Origin: Myxococcus stipitatus
GTDB lineage: Bacteria > Myxococcota > Myxococcia > Myxococcales > Myxococcaceae
Assembly (NCBI RefSeq): GCF_037414475.1
Contig: NZ_CP147913.1
Coordinates: forward strand, 7,004,001-7,068,000
Direction: 5' to 3'
DNA: 64,000 nucleotides
The first letter of the stretch is position 1; each line of letters begins with the position of its first letter. Positions 31,653 through 40,525 of the stretch are shown piece after piece. The position numbers and the translations under genes were made by a program. The notes below the pieces were generated by a model. The model ran no database searches, was not told the DNA's origin, and saw only the letters and a list, made by a program, of their open reading frames with translations.

Positions 31653-33017
31653 ATGACGACGCTGCGACCTACTTCTCGTGCCAGCACCGCGTCCACCGGG
31701 TCTTCCGCGGATGCCGCGCCCGTCAATGGTCTCAAGCCGAAGGGGGGGAGCTGGAACCGCTCCGCGACAAAGGAAGTCTCCATCTCCGAGCTGCAGACGA
31801 AGTTCGGTTGGACGGACCAGAGCTGGGAGGCCGGGTTGCTGAAGGCGGCGGACACCGCCGGCGGCAAGACGCGGGGGAACAACGGGAAGGTGTCCGCGGC
31901 GGAAATCCAGGCGTACCTGGCCGCGCCCACGGATGGACGCTACCTGACGTCGTCAGCGCTTCAGCAGGGCAGGGCCGCGCTCGACGCGAAATTGTCCAAG
32001 GGGGGCGGGGCGCCGGTGAAGGTGGATGCCTTCGACCAGGGGTGGCAGGACAACCTGGCCAAGCGCGCCGACCTGCTGGGAGGGAACAACGATGGCAAGG
32101 TGAGCCAGGACGAGCTGGCGGCCTACATCCAGAAGTCCAAGGCGAACCAGGCGGACGGCGTGCGGTGGGTGCCGGACCAGCAGATGGCCGCCTTCCAGAG
32201 CCGTGTCGCGCAGGCCGCGGGTGAGGTGGACCCTCTGCGTCCCACGGGCGGCAAGGGCATGGAGATGGTGAAGCAGTACTCGCGGCTGATGCTGGACGAA
32301 GGAAAGAACCTGCCCACCTTCGTGAGCTACATGCTGTCCGCCTCCGACATCAAGGAGACGCCGGCCGACGTGCACCGGGACAAGAGCACCTTCGTGCGAG
32401 ACCCGGTACTGGGCACCCAGGGCGTCACGGACTCGGACTACAACAACACGGGCTTCGACCGTGGGCACATGAAGCCCGCGGAGGACTCTCCCACTCAGGA
32501 GGCGATGAACGAGAGCCACCTGATGACCAACATCGCGCCCCAGTACGGCAACCACAATCAGCAGGCGTGGCGGACGCTGGAGCGGGCCATCGGTGACCTG
32601 GTGGCGCAGACGGGCGGCAAGGCCCACATCATCACGGGCAACCTGTTCCTCGACAAGAACGGCAAGCCGCTGCCCCAGGAGTCGGTGACGACGACGGGCG
32701 CGAAGGACCGGAAGATTGGCGTCCCCACGCACAACTTCAAGACGGTGCTGCTGGAGCTGCCCAACGGCAACGTGTCGATGTTCGCGTACATGGTGCCGAA
32801 CGTGAAGGACGGGCCGTCGAAGAAGGACGCCATCGTTCCAATGCTGGAGGCCTCGCGGGTTCCGGTGGACCAACTGGAGACGCTGCTGGGACAGGACCTG
32901 TACGCGAACCTCCCCAAGAGCGTGCAGGACAAGCTGGAGAAGGACTCCAAGGCCCCCGGTGCGTTCCAGCTCGAGGGCAGCCGGTATGAGGCCGTCACGC
33001 TGCTGACGCAGCGCTAG
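31653..33017 (+). CDS. DNA/RNA non-specific (NUC1) endonuclease with EF-hand-like N-terminus
   Basis: A 454-residue nuclease. The N-terminus is Ser/Thr/Ala-rich (MTTLRPTSRASTASTGSSA) with no Sec signal. Two helix-loop-helix units follow: NNGKVSAAEIQAYL and NNDGKVSQDELAAYI, which fit EF-hand calcium loops (D/N-x-D-G-x-V-x-x-x-E). The ββα-metal nuclease domain covers about residues 225-430 with the signature DRGHMKPAED (catalytic His272) and the downstream Asn-bearing SHLMTNIAPQYGNHNQQAW, which supplies the metal-binding Asn. It cuts DNA and RNA without sequence preference and needs Mg or Mn. EF-hands plus a nuclease suggest calcium-controlled extracellular action, for example during predation; this is inference. 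Confidence 0.88.
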   Translation: MTTLRPTSRASTASTGSSADAAPVNGLKPKGGSWNRSATKEVSISELQTKFGWTDQSWEAGLLKAADTAGGKTRGNNGKVSAAEIQAYLAAPTDGRYLTSSALQQGRAALDAKLSKGGGAPVKVDAFDQGWQDNLAKRADLLGGNNDGKVSQDELAAYIQKSKANQADGVRWVPDQQMAAFQSRVAQAAGEVDPLRPTGGKGMEMVKQYSRLMLDEGKNLPTFVSYMLSASDIKETPADVHRDKSTFVRDPVLGTQGVTDSDYNNTGFDRGHMKPAEDSPTQEAMNESHLMTNIAPQYGNHNQQAWRTLERAIGDLVAQTGGKAHIITGNLFLDKNGKPLPQESVTTTGAKDRKIGVPTHNFKTVLLELPNGNVSMFAYMVPNVKDGPSKKDAIVPMLEASRVPVDQLETLLGQDLYANLPKSVQDKLEKDSKAPGAFQLEGSRYEAVTLLTQR

Positions 33018-33025
33018 TCGCCGCA

Positions 33026-35569
33026 TCAGCCCCGCGCCAGGAATGGCGCCGTGCGGCTGTGAGGAACCCGCGCCAGCTGCGCGGGTGTGCCGGTGGCGAC
33101 GACGTGTCCTCCTTCGTCTCCGGCACCCGGGCCCATGTCGATGACCCAGTCGCTCGCGGAGACCACGCGCATGTCGTGCTCCACGAGGATGACGGTGTTG
33201 CCGGCATCGACGAGCCCGTCGAGCTGAGCCATCAGCTTGTCCACGTCCGCCGGATGCAGGCCCGTGGTGGGCTCATCCAGGATGTAGAGCGTGTGGCCTC
33301 GCTGAGGGCGTTGCAGCTCCGTCGCCAGCTTGATGCGTTGCGCTTCTCCGCCTGACAGCTCCGTCGCGGGCTGGCCCAGCCGCAGGTAGCCGAGCCCCAC
33401 GTCGCGCAGCACGCTCAGGGCTCGCAGCGCGTGAGGCTCGTCCGCGAAGAACGCATGGGCTGTGTCCACCGTCATGCCCAGCACCTCCGCGATGTTCTTC
33501 CCCTGGTAGCGGACCTCCAGCGTCTTCTCGTTGTAGCGGGCGCCGTGGCAGGTGGGGCACGGGGCATAGACGCTGGGCAGGAACAGCAGCTCCACGCTGA
33601 CGAAGCCCTCGCCCTCACACGTCTCGCAGCGCCCCTTCACCACGTTGAAGGAGAAGCGCCCGGCGTCGTACTTGCGCGCCTTGGCGGCGGGCGTCGCGGC
33701 GAAGAGCTTGCGCACGTGGTCGAACAGGCCCGTGTAGGTCGCGAGGTTGGAGCGTGGCGTGCGGCCGATGGGTTTCTGGTCCACGCGCACCAGGCGGTGG
33801 ATGCCCTCCATTCCCTCGGTGATTCGCCCGCCGGTGGTCCTCACCTCGGAGCGCTCCAGCAGTTCACCTTCCTCTTCATCCTCGACGGGCTCGTGGCCCA
33901 GGTGCGCGGAGACCAGCTCGACGAGGACCTGGCTCACCAGGCTCGACTTGCCAGAGCCGGAGATGCCCGTGACGGTGGTGAAGACCCCCAGCGGGAAGTC
34001 GGCGTCCAGGCCGTGCAGGTTGTTGCGGTGGACGCCGCGCAGGCGCAGCCATCCACGAGGCTCTCGGGGCGGCCGGGCTCGAGAGGGTTGGGCTCCGAAG
34101 AGGTAGCGCCGCGTCTGTGAGGGCTCGACGTCCTGGAGCCCTTCGAGCGGTCCGCTGTAGAGGACCTCGCCGCCCTTCTCACCGGCGGCGGGGCCCACGT
34201 CCACCACCCAATCCGCGTGGCGGATGACGTCCACCTCGTGCTCCACGACGAACAAGGAGTTGCCCGCGCCCTTCAGCGAGTCGAGCGCCTTGAGCAGCGA
34301 CTGGGTGTCCGCGGGGTGCAGGCCCGCGGAGGGCTCATCCAGCACGTACACCACGCCGAACAGATTGGAGCGGACCTGGGTCGCGAGCCGCAGCCGCTGC
34401 AGCTCCCCCGGCGAGAGCGTGGGCGTGGAGCGCTCCAGCGAGAGGTATCCCAGGCCCAGCCCCATCAGGACCTGGAGCCGGGCCACCAGGTCCTGGGCGA
34501 TGCGCTCCGCGACGAGCACCTTCTCGGGGTGCTCTCGCGTGAGCTTCTTCAACGAGAAGGCCGTCCCGTCCGCGTAGGGGCGCAGCAGCGCGTCGACACG
34601 CTTGAGCGGCAGCTGCGACAGCGCGCCGTAGTCCAGGCCCGCGAAGGTGACGGACAGGGACTCCGGGCGCAGCCGCTTGCCGTGGCACACGGGGCACTCG
34701 CCGCTCTCCAGGTAGCGTGAGACGCGCTTCTTGATGAGCGCGCTCTGGGTCGTGGCGAAGGCCTGGAGCACGTAGCGCCGCGCGCTGGTGAAGGTCCCCA
34801 TGTAGCTGGGAGGCGCCTTGCGCTTGAGTGCCTGGCGCGTCTGGGCCGGTGTCAGGCCCGCGTAGACCGGGACGGTCGGCTGCTCTTCCGTGAAGAGAAT
34901 CCAGTCGCGGTCCTTCTTGGGCAGCTCCCGCCAGGGCCGGTCTACGTCGTAGCCGAGCGTCACCAGGATATCGCGCAGGTTCTGCCCGTGCCACGCGGGA
35001 GGCCAGCTGGCGATGGCGCGCTCGCGGATGGTGAGCGAATCGTCGGGGACGAGCGAGCGCTCCGTGACTTCGTAGACGCGTCCCAGGCCATGGCAGTTCG
35101 GGCAGGCGCCGGCGGGCGTGTTGGGAGAGAAGGCGTCGGAGTCCAGGTGGCGCTGGTTCGCCGGGTAGGTTCCCGCGCGCGAATAGAGCAGGCGCAGCGA
35201 GTTCGACAGGGTCGTCACGCTGCCCACCGACGAGCGTGTCGTGGGTGCGCCCCGGTGTTGTTGCAGGGCCACGGCGGGAGGAAGTCCCTCGATGGAGTCC
35301 ACCTCGGGATTCCCCGCGGGGTCGATGAGCCGCCGGGCATACGGGGCCACGGATTCGAAGTAGCGGCGCTGGGCCTCGGCGTAGAGCGTGCCGAAGGCCA
35401 GGGAGGACTTGCCGGAGCCGGAGACACCCGTGAAGACGACCAGGGCATCGCGCGGCAGGTCGACGTCCACGTCCTTCAGGTTGTGTTCCCGGGCACCTCG
35501 GACCTGGACGAACCCCGTCCGTGGGTGGGGGGCGGGCGCTGCGCTGGGGGGACGGCGGGGACGGCTCAT
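33026..35569 (-). CDS. UvrA2-like ABC-type excinuclease subunit
   Basis: An 847-residue UvrA-family ATPase, shorter than housekeeping UvrA (~940). Two ABC cassettes are seen: Walker A GVSGSGKSS (~residue 50) and GISGSGKSS (~530), with signature LSPGELQRLRLATQ and LSGGEAQRIKLATEL. Zinc-type Cys clusters are ACPNCHGLG, CPVCHGKRL and CETCEGEGF/CPTCHGARY. The shorter first cassette is consistent with loss of the UvrB-binding region, the hallmark of UvrA2/DrrC-like proteins involved in tolerance of DNA-binding drugs. The chosen ATG at 35569 has a GGAG site upstream; the in-frame extension to 35734 is Pro/Arg-rich and unlikely. It is divergent from the sigma gene, with 322 bp between. Confidence 0.88.
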   Translation of the reverse strand: MSRPRRPPSAAPAPHPRTGFVQVRGAREHNLKDVDVDLPRDALVVFTGVSGSGKSSLAFGTLYAEAQRRYFESVAPYARRLIDPAGNPEVDSIEGLPPAVALQQHRGAPTTRSSVGSVTTLSNSLRLLYSRAGTYPANQRHLDSDAFSPNTPAGACPNCHGLGRVYEVTERSLVPDDSLTIRERAIASWPPAWHGQNLRDILVTLGYDVDRPWRELPKKDRDWILFTEEQPTVPVYAGLTPAQTRQALKRKAPPSYMGTFTSARRYVLQAFATTQSALIKKRVSRYLESGECPVCHGKRLRPESLSVTFAGLDYGALSQLPLKRVDALLRPYADGTAFSLKKLTREHPEKVLVAERIAQDLVARLQVLMGLGLGYLSLERSTPTLSPGELQRLRLATQVRSNLFGVVYVLDEPSAGLHPADTQSLLKALDSLKGAGNSLFVVEHEVDVIRHADWVVDVGPAAGEKGGEVLYSGPLEGLQDVEPSQTRRYLFGAQPSRARPPREPRGWLRLRGVHRNNLHGLDADFPLGVFTTVTGISGSGKSSLVSQVLVELVSAHLGHEPVEDEEEGELLERSEVRTTGGRITEGMEGIHRLVRVDQKPIGRTPRSNLATYTGLFDHVRKLFAATPAAKARKYDAGRFSFNVVKGRCETCEGEGFVSVELLFLPSVYAPCPTCHGARYNEKTLEVRYQGKNIAEVLGMTVDTAHAFFADEPHALRALSVLRDVGLGYLRLGQPATELSGGEAQRIKLATELQRPQRGHTLYILDEPTTGLHPADVDKLMAQLDGLVDAGNTVILVEHDMRVVSASDWVIDMGPGAGDEGGHVVATGTPAQLARVPHSRTAPFLARG

Positions 35570-35891
35570 GAGGGGCTCCTCGCGGTGTCCTACCGAATGT
35601 GGGGCCACCTGGCACGGCCGGCCTGTCTTCGCGAGGTCAGGACCTGGCGGGCCGGTTGGGGCTCGGTGAGGCCCCGGGCTTCGTGGTACACGAGAGGGCA
35701 GCGGCGCGCGGTCTCCGCGCTCTCTCGGAATCACGGCCCCTCATGCGCACGGACTCCTCGGTACTCCTGCTGGGCTTTGCTGGCGCGGGTGCGCGCCTCC
35801 GCTTCGTGGAAGTTTCACCGCGAAGGTCGCGCGGCGGGGGCGGCGCCACGCCAGGGCATGGGCTCGCGGGGCCGGCGTAGGGGAGGCCGGG
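35570..35891. other. Divergent intergenic region between uvrA2-like and sigma genes
   Basis: A 322-bp gene-free stretch. Short open frames here have arginine/proline-rich shadow composition and no ribosome site. It must hold the promoters of both divergent units, but I could not identify convincing promoter elements. Confidence 0.4.
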
Positions 35892-36791
35892 ATGGTCGCG
35901 AGTCCCTTCGACGAGGCTTTCGAGGCGCTGTTGCACGCGATGCGAGAGCCGGGCTCCTCCCGCCTTCGCTCCATGCCGGGAGCACGCGAGGCCGTGTCGC
36001 GTGCATTGGATGAGGCCGCGTCACTTCAGGGCGTCGCGCCCGAACCCGTTGCCTTCGCGCGGCACCTGGGTGCGCAGTTGGCGCGCTCCGAGGACCCGGG
36101 GCTCGCGTTGGAGCATTTGCATGCCCGGGACCTCGCGCTCGCGCTCGCGTGTGCGTTGGGACGGATGGGCGCGAGCGAGCGATTGGAGCAGGAGGTCCTC
36201 CAGAAGCTGCGCGTGCCGCTGGCGCGAATCCATCCCTCTCCCGCGTTCGCCGACGAGGTGCTTCAAGTGCTCCGAGCCAATCTCCTCATGCCTCGCGAGG
36301 ACGCGCCGCCGCGGCTGTTGGGGTATGCGGGGGTGGGCTCATTGCTGCATTGGGTGAACATCACCGCGGTGCGGCTCGCGCTGCGCATGCGCAAGGCCCA
36401 GGGGGATGAGTCTCTCGTCGAGGCGGAGGTGCTCGCCGCGCACCCCGCGTCCGGAGGGCTGGAGCTGAGCTTCCTCCGCGAGGACGCACGAGCACACGTG
36501 CGCGCGGCCTTCGTCCTCGCGGTGGCCTCGCTGGATGACGAGGACCGGGAGTTGCTCCGTCTGCACTTCGTCGAGCGTCTCTCCCTGGAGCAGATGGGGA
36601 CGTTGTTCAGCCTGCACAAGTCGACGATGTCCCGACGGCTCTCCGGCGTGCAGGCGCTGCTGGAGAAGCGGACCCGGCGCATGTTGTCGGAGCGGCTGTC
36701 GCTGCGCGAGGACGAGCTGGAGAGCTTGATGCGCGCGATTCACGGCCGGCTGGACTTGAGCCTCTCGGGACTGTTGGGAGGACGCCAGTGA
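35892..36791 (+). CDS. Sigma-70-like (ECF) factor of the kinase-associated type
   Basis: A 299-residue protein. The C-terminal third has a clear sigma region 4 helix-turn-helix: LDDEDRELLRLHFVERLSLEQMGTLFSLHKSTMSRRLSGVQALL. The centre (GVGSLLHWVNITAVRLALRMRKAQ) fits a degenerate region 2. The N-terminal ~110 residues are an extra alanine/leucine-rich helical part not found in standard ECFs. Its stop overlaps the start of the zinc-finger/kinase gene (GTGA at 36788-36791), a layout typical of ECF groups controlled by Ser/Thr kinases. It probably directs RNA polymerase to a small regulon and is held or activated by its partner. Confidence 0.82.
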   Translation: MVASPFDEAFEALLHAMREPGSSRLRSMPGAREAVSRALDEAASLQGVAPEPVAFARHLGAQLARSEDPGLALEHLHARDLALALACALGRMGASERLEQEVLQKLRVPLARIHPSPAFADEVLQVLRANLLMPREDAPPRLLGYAGVGSLLHWVNITAVRLALRMRKAQGDESLVEAEVLAAHPASGGLELSFLREDARAHVRAAFVLAVASLDDEDRELLRLHFVERLSLEQMGTLFSLHKSTMSRRLSGVQALLEKRTRRMLSERLSLREDELESLMRAIHGRLDLSLSGLLGGRQ

Positions 36792-39700
36792 CGTGCCCGG
36801 ATGAGGACTCGCTCGCGCGGTATGTGAATGGGGTGCTCGCGCCCGATGCGACGCGAGACGTACGGGCACATGTGTCTGGCTGCTCCGAATGCCGGAGTGT
36901 GCTCGCGGCGTTGAGCGCGCTCGATGCTCCCGCCGCTGGCCAGGCCTCAGGGCCGCTCGTCACCGGGACGCGCGTGGGGCGCTACGTGGTGCTGGGGCTC
37001 TTGGGGGAAGGGGGCATGGGCCGGGTGCATGCGGCGTATGACCCGGAGCTGGACCGCAAGGTGGCGCTCAAGCTGCTCAACCTCGAGCGGCTTCGGGAAG
37101 GCACGCTCACGGAGGCGCGTCAGCGACTGGAGCGCGAGGCGCGCACGATGGCGCGGCTGTCACATCCGCACGTCGCGCGTCTTCACGACGTGGGGGAGTA
37201 CCAGGGGCAGCTCTTCCTGGTGATGGAGCTGGTCGAGGGTGGAACGCTGCGGCGATGGCTGCAGGAGAAGCCGCGCACTCGAAGGGAAATCCTCGCGCGC
37301 TTCATTCAAGCGGCGGAGGGGCTCGCGGCCACGCATGCGCTGGGCATCGTCCATCGCGACTTCAAGCCCGACAACGTCCTGCTGACCCGCGATGGACAGG
37401 TCCGCATCACCGACTTCGGCCTGTCCAATGTGACGGGCGCTCAGGCCGCGAGGCTGGGGCCAGGGGCGGGTGCCACGGGCACCGAGCGGCTCACCGTCAC
37501 GGGAGCGCTGTTGGGAACACCCGCGTATGGCGCACCGGAGCAGCTGCGGGGAGAGCGGGGCGATGAACGCTCGGACCAGTTCGCTTTCTGTGTCGCGCTC
37601 TACGAGGCGCTCAATGGACAGCGGCCCTTCGAGGGTGCGACTCATGAGGAGCTGCTGGCGTCCATGGAGCGGCAGGCCATCCGGCCCGAGCAGCCGGGAG
37701 TCCCAGGCTGGCTCAAGGCCTTGGTCCGTCGTGGTCTCTCCGCGGACCCCGCGCGTCGCTTCGAGTCGATGGATGCGCTGCGTGCACGGCTCGCGCGCGA
37801 CGCGGGCGCATGGCGGCGCACGCTGGTCACCGCGGTGGTGGGAGGGGGGCTGGTGGGGGCCGCGTTCATCGCGTGGGGACATGCCTCGGAGCCTCGGGAG
37901 ACGTGTCATGGAAGCGAGCGGCACCTCGTGGGCGTCTGGGACGCTGCCCTCCGCGAGTCGACCCGTCAGGCCTTCTTGAAGACGGGCGCTCCGGCGGCCG
38001 AGGCGTCCTTCCTGGCCGTGGCCTCCGCGCTGGACCGGTGGACGCAGGACTGGACACGTGCGCACCAGGAGGCATGTGAGGCGACGCGTGTCTTCGGTGA
38101 GCAGTCCGAAGCGGTGCTCGGCTTGCGCATGACGTGTCTGGACCAGCGGCTGAGGGAGCTCGGCCGGCTGACGGTGGCGTTGCAGGGCGCGGACACTCGC
38201 ACGGTGGAGCGAGGCTTCGCGTTGGGCACCTCGCTTGGCGGTGTCGCGGGCTGCTCCGACGTGAGGACGTTGCAGGAGGCGGTGTCTCCACCAGAGGACC
38301 TGGCGGCCCGGGCGGAGGTGGAGGCGGTGCGCGCCGCGCTCGCGAAGGCGGGCGCAGAGATGCTCACAGGGCACGTGTCGGAGGCGCTGAAGGTGGCCTT
38401 GCCCGCGAGGGACCGTGCGCTGCTCACCCGTCACCGGCCGCTGGAGGCGGAGGCTCATCTGCTCTGTGGCCGCCTTCAGGAGGAGGCCGGTGCGTTCGAG
38501 GACGCGCGAGCCTCCTATTCGCGAGGTGCCCTCGCGGCGGAGGCAGGGCGTCACCTGGGCGTGCTCGCGCGGGTGCTGCATGCCCAAGCGTGGCTGATGG
38601 GACATGACTTGCGGCGCAGCGAGGAGTCGTGGCCCTTCCTCCATCGCGCGCGAGCCGTGGCGGAGTCACTCCGGGACTCCGAGCTGGACACGTTACTGGA
38701 CCATGTCCACGCGGAGTTGGTGGAGCAAGAAGGTCGCTTCGCGGAGGCGGAGGTCCTCGTTCGCAAGTCGCTGGAGGCGGCCACCGCGCGAGGCCAGGTG
38801 CTCGCGCGCGCGGAGCTGAATGGCCGGCTGGGGATTCTCGCCCGATATCAAGGTCGGCTGCTGGACGCGAAGCGCTGGCAGGAGGAGGCCCTCCAGATTC
38901 ACGAGGGGCTCCACGGCCCGGAGCACCCGCACACCGGAGCGGCGCTGTTGAACCTCGGCGGTACGTTGGCGCACCTGGGAGAACTCGAGCACGCGGAGGC
39001 CACCCTTCAGCGCGCCCTCTCCATCCTTCGTTGGTCGCTGGGTGAGGAGCACCTGGCGGTGGCCCGGGCCTGGTCCAATCTGGCCATCATCTACTTCGAG
39101 TGGGGCCATGGTCCCCAGGCGCGAGAGGCCGCCGAGAAGAGCCTGGCCGTGGCGCGCAAGAGCGTGGGTGCGGAGAGCCCCGTGTTGATGGGCATGGAGT
39201 CGAACCGGCTGGGCGTGTTGGGCGAGCTGGGGGCGCGCGAACAGGAGCTGGCGCAGGCTCGGCGCAGTCTGGCCCATCACCAGCGCGTCTATGGCGCCTC
39301 CCATCCGGAAGTGGCCTTGGACGCGCATGAGGTGGGGCGCCTGTTGCGTCTGCTGGGCCGCGCCCGGGAGGCTCGGGGATTCCACGCGCAAGGCGTCGCA
39401 CTCCAGGAGCCGCTGCTCGCGAAGGGGGAGGTGGATGGCGAAGGCCTGCGCTACCTCGCGGACGCGTTGCTGTTCCTGGGGCGGGTGGAGGAGGCGTGGA
39501 CCCACGCGGAGAGCGCGCTGGCGAGCCTGGAGCGGGACCAGGGGCCTTCTTCACCGGAGCGCATCAAGACGCTGTTGCTGCTGGGAGACATCCACCTCGC
39601 GCGAGGCAAGCCCGCGGAGGCCCTGACACCCCTGCGGGAGGGGTTGGGGGCACTCATGGCTCAGCGGGTGGTCTCCGCGCAGGTTCCCTTGATTCGGCGG

Positions 39701-39850
39701 CGCCTGGCCCAAGCGCTTCGTCTGACAGGGGCGGCCTCGGACGCGTGCCAGGAGGCGGCGCGGGCCTGGTCGGAGCTGGACTCCTGGCGGACGGCCTATG
39801 CGCAGGAGACCTTGGATGCCCGGGCCGAACTGGGCCACTGTCCCAGGTAG
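36788..39850 (+). CDS. Anti-sigma zinc finger - Ser/Thr kinase - TM - TPR protein
   Basis: A 1020-residue protein starting at a GTG that overlaps the sigma stop, implying translational coupling. Residues 1-45 hold a ZAS-type anti-sigma zinc finger (Cys3, then HVSGCSEC: His28, Cys32, Cys35). The Hanks kinase spans about 60-335: GEGGMGRVHAAYD, Lys95 in VALKLL, catalytic HRDFKPDN (Asp191) and DFGLSNV. A transmembrane helix follows near 340-360 (TAVVGGGLVGAAFIAW), then a long TPR-rich region that would be periplasmic. TPR signatures are strong in the last ~450 residues (GPEHPHTGAALLNLG, GEEHLAVARAWSNLAIIY). It likely links an envelope signal, via TPRs and kinase, to release of the adjacent sigma factor. 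Confidence 0.88.
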   Translation: MTCPDEDSLARYVNGVLAPDATRDVRAHVSGCSECRSVLAALSALDAPAAGQASGPLVTGTRVGRYVVLGLLGEGGMGRVHAAYDPELDRKVALKLLNLERLREGTLTEARQRLEREARTMARLSHPHVARLHDVGEYQGQLFLVMELVEGGTLRRWLQEKPRTRREILARFIQAAEGLAATHALGIVHRDFKPDNVLLTRDGQVRITDFGLSNVTGAQAARLGPGAGATGTERLTVTGALLGTPAYGAPEQLRGERGDERSDQFAFCVALYEALNGQRPFEGATHEELLASMERQAIRPEQPGVPGWLKALVRRGLSADPARRFESMDALRARLARDAGAWRRTLVTAVVGGGLVGAAFIAWGHASEPRETCHGSERHLVGVWDAALRESTRQAFLKTGAPAAEASFLAVASALDRWTQDWTRAHQEACEATRVFGEQSEAVLGLRMTCLDQRLRELGRLTVALQGADTRTVERGFALGTSLGGVAGCSDVRTLQEAVSPPEDLAARAEVEAVRAALAKAGAEMLTGHVSEALKVALPARDRALLTRHRPLEAEAHLLCGRLQEEAGAFEDARASYSRGALAAEAGRHLGVLARVLHAQAWLMGHDLRRSEESWPFLHRARAVAESLRDSELDTLLDHVHAELVEQEGRFAEAEVLVRKSLEAATARGQVLARAELNGRLGILARYQGRLLDAKRWQEEALQIHEGLHGPEHPHTGAALLNLGGTLAHLGELEHAEATLQRALSILRWSLGEEHLAVARAWSNLAIIYFEWGHGPQAREAAEKSLAVARKSVGAESPVLMGMESNRLGVLGELGAREQELAQARRSLAHHQRVYGASHPEVALDAHEVGRLLRLLGRAREARGFHAQGVALQEPLLAKGEVDGEGLRYLADALLFLGRVEEAWTHAESALASLERDQGPSSPERIKTLLLLGDIHLARGKPAEALTPLREGLGALMAQRVVSAQVPLIRRRLAQALRLTGAASDACQEAARAWSELDSWRTAYAQETLDARAELGHCPR

Positions 39851-39932
39851 CTGTCGATTTCCTGCAACACCTCCGTCGGGCGTGTCTCCTCATTCATGGG
39901 GCCGGGTTTCCCCGTGGACTTTCGTGAGGACG

Positions 39933-40514
39933 ATGATGAAGACGGCGACGTGTATCCTGGTGGTTCTCTCCGCGCTGGCGGTGGGTTGTGGCAATTCCGA
40001 CGAGGGTGACGACGGTGGCGGCGGAGGCGGGTCCTCGCTCGAGTGTTCCGCCGTCGGCTGGTGCACGAACTGGTATCCGAGCGTCCGGGAGGCGCAGAAC
40101 GCTCCTGCGTTGACGGGTGGAGCGTTGGCCGACGGCCTCTACCGCATGGAGCAGGGGTCTCACTCCATCCAGGGCCTGCGCATCCAGGGAAAGTCCATCC
40201 TCCTCATCGGGAGGAGCTGGGGCAACTTCGTGGGCACCTGGAAGGCGGACGGCGGCAAGCTGACCATCTCGGTGGCTGGCAACTGCGATGAGCAAGGCGA
40301 GACGTCCATGACCACGCAGTTCACCTATGCCTTCGCGGTCAAGGGGAACGCGGTCTACCTCCAGGATCTGGACACCGAGGGCAGGCCCGTCCTCCTCTTC
40401 CAGAAGGTGAGCTCGTTGTGTGAGGAGAACGCCACCTTCAGCTGTTCCTCGCGCGTCTGCGCCTGCGTCACGACGACGAACAAGCCCCTCACGGGGCAGA
40501 CCGCCTGCGACTGA
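39933..40514 (+). CDS. Hypothetical Cys-containing lipoprotein
   Basis: A 193-residue lipoprotein of unknown function. The signal ends in ALAVGC, followed by an Asp/Gly-rich linker (DEGDDGGGGGG). Six to eight cysteines in the mature part (CSAVGWC, CDEQ, SLCEEN, FSCSSRVCAC, TACD) suggest disulfides, and the middle is beta-rich (LRIQGKSILLIGRSWGNFVGTW). The ATG at 39933 has a GAGG site; the ATG three bases later is an alternative. The gene follows the kinase gene by 82 bp and is convergent with the SNF2 helicase gene. Confidence 0.75.
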   Translation: MMKTATCILVVLSALAVGCGNSDEGDDGGGGGGSSLECSAVGWCTNWYPSVREAQNAPALTGGALADGLYRMEQGSHSIQGLRIQGKSILLIGRSWGNFVGTWKADGGKLTISVAGNCDEQGETSMTTQFTYAFAVKGNAVYLQDLDTEGRPVLLFQKVSSLCEENATFSCSSRVCACVTTTNKPLTGQTACD

Positions 40515-40525
40515 GGCGGTCCCTG

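Noticed and set aside
35599..35880. Small frame in the uvrA2/sigma intergenic region
   Set aside because: No ribosome site, no similarity pattern, and composition like neighbouring non-coding frames.
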